Below are positions 23,401 through 32,392 of a stretch of DNA of 64,000 nt, in pieces (the first letter of the stretch is position 1; every line of letters begins with the position of its first letter). The position numbers and the translations under genes were made by a program. Source of the stretch: Spirogloea muscicola (taxonomy: Eukaryota > Streptophyta > Zygnematophyceae > Spirogloeales > Spirogloeaceae); NCBI GenBank assembly GCA_009602725.1, contig WELB01000007.1:774498-838497 (forward strand), in the 5' to 3' direction. Below the pieces are notes generated by a model. It saw nothing but the letters and a program-made list of their open reading frames with translations, searched no databases and had not been told where the DNA came from.

Positions 23401-23937
23401 CTTCCTCGGCTCCGGCCCTCTCTCGCCGTTTGCATCCTGCAGCAAGGATGTGTCATGGGAAAAACCATTGACTGCCAGCTGCACCGTCACATGGCCGTTC
23501 TCCATGGCAAGAGCCTTGAGGATGGTGGGGTCGGTGGGCTGCCGAGCGTGGCCATTCAGCAGCTTATGGAAGGGGCCGACATGGCCGTTGACGGGCTTCT
23601 GCGCTGTCACCGTGACGGCCTTGGCCAAGCCGCCGAGGCCATTGACTGCCGCTGCCGGTCGGCGGCAGGCCAAGGTCGCATTCACAGCGACGCGCTGCTC
23701 GGTGGGGTTATAACGATGCAGCAGAGTGACGAAGGCCGAGAGGAGGACGAGTGGGAGCCCCTGCGCGTCGTCGATGCCGGCGTCCGAGCCAGTGTGGGTG
23801 GTGAGCTTGGCTCCAAGCCGCGATATCGCGGCAGCACTCTGAGCGGGCACCGTCGAGGACGTCTCGCCGAACGCCCGCGGCTGGACGCCATTGTCCACTC
23901 CCGGCTCCGCAGGCGCTGCGAAGGGAAGCAGCGCCAT
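17487..23937 (-). CDS. Non-ribosomal peptide synthetase: partial C - A - T - C
   Basis: Seven exons keep frame: 23937-22194, 21890-21706, 21544-21212, 21015-20779, 20607-18449, 18185-18026 and 17723-17487, for about 1,684 residues. Seen in order: a C-terminal-half condensation-like segment (LPLVLLSAFVTLLHRYN); an adenylation domain with A3 YVLFTSGSTG (split by an intron), A4 FDLHAMD, A5 DHYAPTEC, A6 GEMCIAGVHVSRGYL, A7 YRTGDRCRWLADG, A8 GRIDFQVKVRGHRIEPAEIE and A10 TASGKVDRK with the catalytic Lys; a carrier domain with LGGNSFT and its phosphopantetheine Ser; and a full condensation domain with SHLICDG. No thioesterase or reductase follows. Inference: it activates one amino acid (the A4 Asp that contacts the alpha-amino group is present) and condenses it with an amine or hydroxyl acceptor. 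Product unknown. The introns argue against bacterial contamination. The first ATG follows a frame stop at 24031-24033, but extra 5' exons may lie in the gap; the 3' end is uncertain. Confidence 0.85.
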
Positions 23938-24151
23938 GCTTGCCAGCGGCGGAGCCCTGCCAGAATCATCTGCGGAAGCTGGGGCCGATGGATCCGGCAG
24001 CGGCCATGTCGGATCCGGCTCCCTCGGCGCTCAATGCCACAGGCAACCATGGCTGCCGCTGCGGGTGGCGCCGCGACGCTCGCTCAGTGGTCTCGCCGGC
24101 GGGGCCGCAGCAGCGACGGCAGCGGCGTCGGCGGCGCGGGCCGCGGCGGCG

Positions 24152-24684
24152 NNNNNNNNNNNNNNNNNNNNNNNNNNNNNNNNNNNNNNNNNNNNNNNNN
24201 NNNNNNNNNNNNNNNNNNNNNNNNNNNNNNNNNNNNNNNNNNNNNNNNNNNNNNNNNNNNNNNNNNNNNNNNNNNNNNNNNNNNNNNNNNNNNNNNNNNN
24301 NNNNNNNNNNNNNNNNNNNNNNNNNNNNNNNNNNNNNNNNNNNNNNNNNNNNNNNNNNNNNNNNNNNNNNNNNNNNNNNNNNNNNNNNNNNNNNNNNNNN
24401 NNNNNNNNNNNNNNNNNNNNNNNNNNNNNNNNNNNNNNNNNNNNNNNNNNNNNNNNNNNNNNNNNNNNNNNNNNNNNNNNNNNNNNNNNNNNNNNNNNNN
24501 NNNNNNNNNNNNNNNNNNNNNNNNNNNNNNNNNNNNNNNNNNNNNNNNNNNNNNNNNNNNNNNNNNNNNNNNNNNNNNNNNNNNNNNNNNNNNNNNNNNN
24601 NNNNNNNNNNNNNNNNNNNNNNNNNNNNNNNNNNNNNNNNNNNNNNNNNNNNNNNNNNNNNNNNNNNNNNNNNNNNNNNNNNNN
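24152..24684. other. Assembly gap (533 N)
   Basis: Run of unresolved bases flanked on both sides by very GC-rich sequence (GCGGCG repeats to the left, CCCGCC repeats to the right). It lies about 215 bases upstream of the NRPS start and may hide promoter or 5' exon sequence. Open frames that read through the gap are artefacts. Confidence 0.95.
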
Positions 24685-27600
24685 GCCCGCCCGCCCCCGC
24701 CCGCCGCCCCGCTGGGGACGGCGGCCCTAGTGTGAACGGGGGCGCGGGGGGCCCTCCCCCGCGCCGGCGGTTGGCCCAGCTTCTCGAAGGCCAGGAGGCG
24801 AGTCGCCGCTTCCCGACAGCCGACGAAGGCCTCGCGAAGCGGCGCCGCGGGCCCGACGGGCGAGGCTGCGGATGTGTGTTGACGGCGCGCTGAAGCCGCC
24901 GTCTCCTTCGGCGCACCTGCCTGACTGTCTCCAACTTGAAGCGGCTCCTTCTGTCAAATATTGTATGGCTGGCTGTTCACAGACCTTGACCATTCCTTTG
25001 GGCTGGGAGCAAACGCGGCAAGATTAACTGATGGCTGGGAGAGGCCAGCCCAAAGGAATGGGCTGGCCTCTCACAGCCATCACCAATCTGGCCGCGCTTT
25101 CTTGCTTGCCCCTTTGGGAGAGCCACTTTCCTCACGGCCCTTGCCTCCTTTAGGAGAGCCACTTTCTAGTCGACCTTGTTCGTTCTCTGGTTGGCTGGCT
25201 TTTGTGGGCTAGCTGGGATTTGTCACTCCTCGCACCCCTTGTCAGCTTGTCTGCAGCGAGCTCAGACTCAGGCGTTGCATCAGAAAGCTGGTCGAGCCTT
25301 AGCTGGTGGCACAAGAGCTTCTCGATTGCCGTCCGGTATTTGGGCATCAGTTAGCGACCTCTATGTGCTGACTCGTGTTTACAGAGCGGGTCAGCTTCGC
25401 AGCAGGTGATGTACACTTGTCACTGTACGTGGCCACACAGGCCCTCCATCACTTCATACACACTCCATTACCTTCGGATGAGTCAGCTCTCTCAATGATA
25501 ATGAAGGGGGGGCAGGGCTGTGAAAGGCCAGCCCAGAACACTGGACGAGGATTCAAGGGCCGGAAGAAGACCGACGGGAAAGCGCTGACTCACCCTTAAG
25601 AGTCTGCCATCTAGTATTCAGGCATCGATTAGCGACCTTTATGTATGGACCCGTGGTTACTGAGCGGGTCAATCTGATGTGGGTGATGTACGTCATTAGA
25701 TGTACTTGCACTTGTATTCAGCCTTTGTGGCCTTCGTTTGTTTCAAATACACGTAACCTTCTCTTGGAAGACCCCTTTGTTAGTTCTTTCATCTGGGCTG
25801 GCCTCTCCCAGCCACCGCCCTCTCCTGGAAGAGTCTTTCTTCTCTTTTTTGGAAGAAGCTGCTCATTGTCTGCGTGCCCATGCAGAGGCATTGGTGCTTG
25901 GTTGCGTGTTCCATCCACTGGCCCGCTCCAACCAGCGCCTGGACCATCATCAGCCCGTTACTCCCGCTGTGGGACCGACTTGCGGAGTTGTCCTCGTCAA
26001 AGGTGCAATGAGTGCGCGTCCTCGCCTGCTTGCCTTCAACCCAATCCTTCCTGCGATTTGCCTTGCTTAGGCACTCGCAGAACCGGCCACCGCGCCTTCA
26101 TGTGCACCACGCGCCTTCTCTTTCTTCACGACGAGTTGGCGCGCTCAGGCTAAGGCGGCCGAGCACGCAGACCATTGTCCGTAGGCACACTTGTTACGTT
26201 GGCCATCACTGCTCACGACCTTCTGCAACCCAATGGCTGCCGTTGATGCTGTGGCAACACGTCACATAATAGCACGGCAGCAGGAGCCATCCGCTATCAG
26301 CCATGCTATATTTCCTCATATACATGCATAGGCACACACTGATTGCATCTTTACATTTTGGCGGGCACCTCCTTCTATTGACTCAGCAAGCTTCTATCTA
26401 CAAGACTGGGGTCTAAAATTTCGGCATTCCCAGAAGGCCTTCTATTAGGGTCTACTCGCGCTTAAAAGGAGATTGCTTGTTTGGAAACTTTACCAATAAA
26501 ACACCAACAAGCTCACCACTTTCTGCCAAGGGGCCACAGTAACACCGCCATGCCTGGCTGCCAGCGAGGCAACTTCTCCCCTGCTTCCAGCTTGCGGTTG
26601 CTAAGTAGGATACACTGAGTCGATATCCATAGCAGCCCCTTGTTCTGCCAAGGAAGTTGTGCGTTCATGTTGGGGTTCCCGTTGACTATCTGTCCACACG
26701 TACTGACCTTGCTATTAACAGTCATCGCTCCTTAGATATTTGTGCTCTGGGAAAATTCCATTACTCTCCCAGAGTTGACACAGTGGCCGCCCAGACTGTG
26801 GCAGAACTGGATGCCGGGCTGGAGCCCCCGTGGACCATACCAAGAGATCCTTGGGGGCGGTGTGAGAGAGACCCTGGCAAGCCCTCACCCTCAGGCACTT
26901 GGGGATTTGGTTTTGCAATATGTGCTGCTCCCGTCTATCCCTTTGTCTTTCCTTGAGTTCTTGCACACCTTGATGGACGTACCCTTCTCATATCTGCATT
27001 TCGCGCTGAGGCTTGGCAATCTGACGCCGTCTATAGGTGCAATGCAAATTCAAGAAGACGAGCCGAACATGTTCTGTAAGAAGTGCCTGATGGCTGTCTA
27101 TTTCTACTTAATTGCCTATGCAGGTAGATCTGCATTCATGAGTTTGCAATAAGATTGTGGCAGTGCTGCTACTGTGGCAGCAAAGAGGTGGACTACTCTT
27201 GGTCAAACATCCCAGATGGACTACTCATTTGCCAAAATGGTAGCAGCACGACAATGATGTCATTGCCATCTTGTGTAACTAGTCTCATGTCTCCCAAGTA
27301 GCCCACCGCTTGATTGCTGCACGTACTTGCGACTTACTTGCGATCTCAGACTTAACGAGTTTTGTCCTACATCTCACTCTTGAGATCCATGATACTTATG
27401 CATTTTTGTTGCTGTGCGCCGTACTTACCTGGCTTCACTGTCAATGTCATCAATAAGGTCGCAAGTGTTGTAAGTGATACCTGAAGTCATGACATGGGTC
27501 TCGTGCCAGAAGCAGCAGCTGAAGCGCGGCCTGCCCGCGGATGCACCGCAAAGCAGCATTTGCGTCAACCCAATCTGCTGGGCAATCAGCAGGCCATATG

Positions 27601-27922
27601 GCTTCACCTTCGTCATGTTGCCGTGAGGATGCTCACGGCCTCACTGGGCCTCTACTTCGAAGCGGTGTGTTCTACTCATGGAGACGTTTGCTGGCAAGAT
27701 TTAATGGCGCGATTCCGCTAAGAAAAAGGTTCCGCCCAATAGGGCAGCCACAAACGGAACCCCGCGGTTCCCCGGCCCCCTCGCCTCCGCCATCATCCCC
27801 CCCGCCGCGCCCTGCGGCGCAGGGCGCGGCGAGGCTGGCGCGCGCCCCTCCGGCGAAGCCCCACCGCCTCCGCCGCCGCAAGGCCCGGCCAACGCCGAGA
27901 GCTCGGCCGCGTCGCGGCCGCT
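24685..27922. repeat. Repeat-rich intergenic region upstream of QCR10-like gene
   Basis: No gene is supported. Hairpin modules lie at about 24980-25100 (three in tandem and inverted orientation), 25510-25560 and 25785-25830. LINE 3' tails of the GCGGGTCA subfamily lie at 25330-25460 and 25610-25750, both plus strand. From 25860 to about 27660 I recognise nothing; several short open frames there look like chance. From 27720 the sequence is strongly GC-rich and probably contains the promoter and leader of the next gene. Confidence 0.5.
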
Positions 27923-28308
27923 ATGTCGTCGCTCCTGCGGCCGCTGTTGCGCGCCATCCCGCCGGCCATGCGCCCGCAGTACGAGGACGTGAGCGGCGCC
28001 GTGCTGTGGGGCACCACCGCCGCCGTCGGGGCCCTGTGGCTCGTCCAGGTGTGGGCCTAACGTCTAGGGTTTAGGGTTTTTGGGTTTAGGGTTCCTCCCC
28101 ACTGCGCCCCGCGGAGCGCCTGCCGGCCTCCAGCAGGGTGCCCGAGACGAGGTCTGGCTTGCCAAGGGCCCGTTGCTTCGGACGCCATTGCGCCTCTGGA
28201 GCTCACACCACTGCTGTTGTGCTTCGTCGCCCGCAGCCATTTGGGTGGATCAAGGACCAGATCTACCCACCGAAGGGGGACGACGAGGGGAAGAAGGATG
28301 ACTCCTGA
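27923..28308 (+). CDS. QCR10: Ubiquinol-cytochrome c reductase 6.7 kDa subunit (QCR10-like)
   Basis: Two exons, 27923-28048 and 28237-28308, encode 65 residues. Seen: a short basic N-terminus (SSLLRPLLRAIPPAMRPQY), one predicted membrane helix (AVLWGTTAAVGALWLVQ) and, directly after the intron, PFGWIKDQIYPPK with a charged tail. The junction WLVQ/PFGWIK and overall size fit the small plant complex III subunit of the mitochondrial inner membrane, which is peripheral to the cytochrome c1/Rieske region. The call rests on recalled resemblance of a very short protein, so it is less certain than the larger genes. The intron starts with a telomere-like tract. The ATG has a purine three bases upstream and no in-frame competitor. 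Confidence 0.65.
28063..28093 (+). repeat. Telomere-like TTTAGGG tract in the QCR10-like intron
   Basis: Three imperfect TTTAGGG units (CTAGGGTTTAGGGTTTTTGG, then GTTTAGGGTTCC) lie just inside the 5' end of the intron. They match the plant-type telomere repeat and the telo-box element that often sits near the start of plant nuclear genes for ribosomal and mitochondrial proteins. Confidence 0.6.
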
Positions 28309-29041
28309 CGAGGAGCGACAGCAGCAGTGGGGAGCTCACTGCTGATGCAGACCCTGCTAGACCTTCAACCAGTGCCTGACTTGCAGCTCCTATACCTAGC
28401 TCGACGACCTTGCGAGAACAGCCATGAGCAGGAACTGCTTGTGAACAATGAGTCCACGGCAGAATGATGCCCGTGGCAAAAGGCTGCCCACAAGGAAGCC
28501 CACATACTGCTGTGACCAAAGTAAAAGTCGTGCAGCTGGTACCAATCACGTGTTGTGAGACTTATCTGGTGTCTCTGTAGATGTGCTTGCACTTTCAATC
28601 GAGAAAATGCTCAGTGAGCCTGAGGAGCTCAATGTCTCACCCTAGATATGTCAGGCGCTCATCCAACCAGTCGACTCTGGCACTAAGCTAATAAACCGTC
28701 GTTGTCTTTGTGGCTATACACAAAGCTTAATTAGAGGCATCCACATGAACACAAGTGAAGAGGTTCGCATCCGTTGAGACACCCTTCAATATGAAAACCG
28801 AGCAATGCAACTGCTGCGCTCTGCTCTGCTAACCAGGTAATCTCCTCTGCTATCAGATTCGGTGAGGGGCCAAGACCGCTGATGTAGGCAGTGCTGTGAG
28901 ATTATGCCGCCCTGATCATGGTAGGAGGCGATCATAGCAACATCCAATAGCAGTTGTATGGCCAGGGACGGAAAGCATGTAGGATGTCTGCAAACGGGGA
29001 AGAGAGCAAAGGCAAGCAGGGCATGGGTGCCAGGTAGCAAT
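28309..29041. other. Convergent intergenic region, QCR10-like to DUF427 gene
   Basis: Convergent 3' flanks. No coding exon, repeat module or RNA gene is recognised; composition is near 50 percent GC, unlike the flanking exons. Confidence 0.5.
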
Positions 29042-29901
29042 CTACCAGCCCCAGGAACCTGGGGCACCCTTAACAGGACCAACAATGTCAGAGGTGACCC
29101 AGCCACCATAGAACCCGCCTGGTTGCGGCTGTGCCTTCTCATCTCCAACATAGCAAGCATCCATGGGGCTTGCATAGAACGCAATGTAGCCCTGCATGGG
29201 CTTGTATGAAGAAGTGATGCTCTCGTAGCTCCAGCCAACTTTAGGAGCTGATTTATCCCCTACCTATAAGCAATAATCAGCACAACTGGCAGTCAGTACT
29301 AGCTAATTCAGCTGAGAGTCCCATGAGATAGTTGACTGAGCTGTAGGGGGGTATTTTGCCCGTCTGTACAGCCTTACTGAGAACGTGCCTCAAAGGATCT
29401 GAGGACTTACCTTCACAGTCCAATAAGTTGCATTGCCCTTCCACTCACAAAATGAGCTACCTGCTGCCTTGGTTACGTATGTCATCTGAATGTCTTTGGG
29501 AGGTAGGTAGTACACAGGGGGGTGGCTTGTCTCCAGAATTCTGTGGCGACCCACACAGGCAAGTGGCAAGTTGTTAGGATTCTCACAAGGACATGCTTGG
29601 ATGTGTGGAAGCAGAAGGTCGTGAACTCCTCAATGCAAATTGTATAAGAGCAGCAGCTGATCGTATTTGAGACCTTCTAGCGTCCAGGAACAAAGAGAGT
29701 GACAGCAGAGCAGCGGGTTATCCAGGTTCCAGATTATCCAACTCTTCAAGCTTGCCTGAAGGCCTCAGTAGTGTCTGCTATGGTCTCGCCATTGAAGATT
29801 ATCCTGATGCGCTTGTTGACCCTCTCCATGCGGGGCGGTCGAGGGTAGTCCCATACAGACTCCTGGCCTGGCTTCGGCTCGACGCGCTGGACTGGCGCCA
29901 T
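29042..29901 (-). CDS. DUF427 domain protein
   Basis: Three exons, 29901-29756, 29540-29411 and 29263-29042, encode 165 residues in frame. Seen: PGQESVWDYPRPPRMERV, then FNGETIADTTEAFR, then after the first intron ILETSHPPVYYLPPKDI, CEWKGNATYW, and in the last exon SYKPMQGYIAFYASPMDAC followed by FYGGWVTSDIVGPVKG and a terminal tryptophan. These are the full-length hallmarks of the DUF427 family, small proteins found in bacteria, fungi and algae. The family's biochemical role is not established, so none is assigned. The first intron starts with a GC donor (AG/GCAAGC). An upstream in-frame Met at 30093 would add 64 residues without family similarity; the Met at 29901 is preferred because the conserved region starts soon after it. 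Confidence 0.85.
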
Positions 29902-31041
29902 AGCCCCGGCCACGCTTAGCCGCCTTGTGGTCACGTGTGGAGGGAGGGACCTTGTAAGTGGTCTGTCACAGTCATAGTCCCAACAAGGACCAGTATATGT
30001 ACGTGTCACGAGAGCGAGTATGAGCAAAGATCCAGGTCCAGCTAAGGACTCGTTGAGACTCCACTGCAGCCGTGCGCTTTGCAAGCCCACCATTGGAGAA
30101 AGCGTGTTGAGCTGCAGCTACTCTCGTTGGCTTGGCCTTGAAGGGCGCGGGCCCAACTGCAAAGCAGCCAGCTGTTCAGAAGCGGAGAAACATTGACAAA
30201 AGTCGGGAAGGTGCAGACCTCTTGGTGCTGAGGAGCAAGCCGCCGGCCCCAGGCCTGCGAGACAGGCCGGCCCGAGCGAGCTCTGCTGCAATCCTACGGG
30301 CCTTGGCAGCTGCACCAGCTGTGGAGCAGCCGAGCCCAGCGGGCGATGAGGTGGGATAGAGGACGCGAGCTGCGGCCGGGACCGCCAGCATGCTCGCCAG
30401 CGCGGGGTCGCGGCGGCGGGCGCGGCGGCGGCGCCAGAAGGTGGAGAGACGGCGATCAGGCGCTGTGACGTTTCCACTGACATATGTGAGGCCCTCTTGA
30501 CGGATGAACGAGAGAGCAACTATTCTTCCAATGGAAGGCAGTGGCAAGAGGAAAGGCGCGGTGCGAAACGAAAGGGAGGCCAAATGAAGCACATACTCTG
30601 TGAGGCAAGCAGACGAAGCAGCCTTCGCGAGAGTTGAGCAGCTTCGCGAAGCAGCTCTGCAAAGGGGGCGAGGCTGCGTAGGTCCGGCCCACAAAGGAGG
30701 GCCCAGTAGAAGAAAGCTCGGCCAGATTGACGGGTGGCTGTGAGAGGCCAGCCCAAAGAAGAAGAAGAAAGCCCGAAGGTATGGACCAAGTCTGAAGGAG
30801 CCGGATGGAGCCAAAAATGATGCGGCCGGGCGGCGCCCCAAGATGGAGGCCATCTGACAGTGGCGCCCACCCGCTTAGAAGAAGAACTGGCACTCCCAAT
30901 CGGGGCAAGGGCAGTGAAAAGCCAGCCCGAAAAGAATTGACAAAGGTTCACAGGGGCCAAATGACGGAGGGGCATTAAAAGCGCTAAGCAGCTACGAAGG
31001 GGCCTGAAGATGCTATGTCAGAACGGGGGAGGATGGACCAC

Positions 31042-31340
31042 TCAGTAGTTACGAGTGAGGAGCCTCAGATCCAACAGACTAGCTGCCGGAAAATTATCCC
31101 CCTCACAAAAGCTGGAGGCCGCAGCGAGAGCACGGCCAGCACGTAGATGCAAGGCGTGGGCCATGGACCGCTGAATGGAGACGGACAATCGCATACGATA
31201 TACCTGAGCCCACGAGCCAGCGGCGTTGAAGTCAGCCGGCTCACCGCGCCTGCGGGACACGGCGCGCCGCGCAAGCCTGGCCAGCAGGTCGAGCCACTGG
31301 GACCCGAGAGCCCCGTGCACGTCCACGGCCAGGAGACCAC
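31042..31340 (-). mobile_element. LINE ORF2 C-terminal fragment, copy 4
   Basis: The minus-strand frame shows AVDVHGALGSQWLDLLARLA, FNAAGSWAQVYRMRL, RSMAHALHLRAGRALAAAS and the terminal LLDLRLLTRNY-stop. Same block order as the copies near 4.5-5.5 kb, diverged in sequence and with a different segment before FPAAS. 5'-truncated. Confidence 0.65.
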
Positions 31341-32154
31341 CCGCTGGCACGGCCAACGTACAAAGAAAGTGGCCCTTCCAAAGGGGGCGACGTGCACGTA
31401 CAAAAGGGGGAAGGCGCGCGGGGCGCATGAAATGAAAAGGGAGGCCAATTCAAGCCAATACACAGTTCAAGCAGAGGCGAGTGCAAATTAAACAATTCAA
31501 GCCAATACAGTGTACAGGCAGAGCCTAGTGCTAATCAAACAAGGCTACATAAAATACGGACAATACAAAAGAAAGAAAGTGGCTCTCCCAATGGTGGCAA
31601 GAACAAGAGGCACTCCCAATGGGAAGGGCTATTTGACGGTGGCCGCGAACGTGCTGCTCCACCGGGTGCAGGTGGTCCTGTTTGGGCTTAATGACATCTT
31701 GTGTGGGGCCGGGGCCTAGGGCCGGCCTGGCAGAAATTCTCAGCGACCCTTGCGGGCCGGTGAGGGGGTTTGGAATTAGTTTTCAACCAGCAATTGACGC
31801 GTCTCGGATAAACCTCATGAACTGCGTCATTGCCCCAAGCGCAAAGATACCCCAACAGTTGTCGCCGCCGCCATATATAGCAACCCGTGCCGCAAGGCTG
31901 GACGGCGCGACCGCCATGGGATTAAACACCGGCCGCCCACACTTAAACCCCTTCCTCCAAAAACCCTCGATCCCCAATCCCTCGTCTCCCCCGCCTTCCA
32001 CCGTTCCTCCCTCCCGTCTGCACATTCCTTTCTTCCCTCTCCCTCTCCCTCCCTCCCCCCCCTCAGCAGCCGCATTCTTCTTCCTTTTCTCTCTCTCCCT
32101 CCCTCCCCTCATCTCTCCCCCTCCCCCCCCTCTCCCTCAAGAAGTGAGCTCTCC

Positions 32155-32157
<3 letters not shown>

Positions 32158-32199
<42 letters not shown>

Positions 32200-32200
32200 N

Positions 32201-32272
<72 letters not shown>
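32158..32272 (+). repeat. CT microsatellite
   Basis: About 57 CT dinucleotides with a single unresolved base at 32200, embedded in a longer pyrimidine-rich stretch. Open frames through it are artefacts. It lies about 120 bases upstream of the BPG2-like start codon. Confidence 0.95.
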
Positions 32273-32275
<3 letters not shown>

Positions 32276-32392
32276 GCCCCCGGGCACCCCTACCCCTCCC
32301 GCTCCCCGCCCTGAGGCTGATGTCGCTCAAGTCAGGGCGGCTGTGGATGCGCCTGGCAGCTGCCGGCGTCCCACCACAGTTGACAGGCGGCT

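Larger units (their letters stand above)
29902..32392. repeat. Repeat-rich upstream region of BPG2-like gene
   Basis: Holds hairpin modules (about 30735-30790 and 30915-30945), a LINE fragment at 31042-31340, and a copy of the second short repeat family at 31405-31530. From 31730 to 32330 the sequence is pyrimidine-rich on the plus strand, ending in a long CT microsatellite, and likely includes the promoter and leader of the next gene. No other gene is supported. Confidence 0.5.

Noticed and set aside
17487-23937. NRPS as bacterial contamination
   Set aside because: Six introns with consistent phase and consensus acceptors, and continuous context with intron-rich algal genes, make contamination unlikely.
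23332-24934. Long open frames running through the 533-base gap
   Set aside because: They consist largely of unresolved bases and are antisense to, or out of frame with, the NRPS exon.
27425-27720. Minus-strand frame with PYGLLIAQQIGLTQ as a gene
   Set aside because: A plausible donor exists, but no family, no partner exon and no start context could be supported.
32109-32330. Arg/Glu and Ser/Leu dipeptide-repeat open frames
   Set aside because: Translation of the CT microsatellite.
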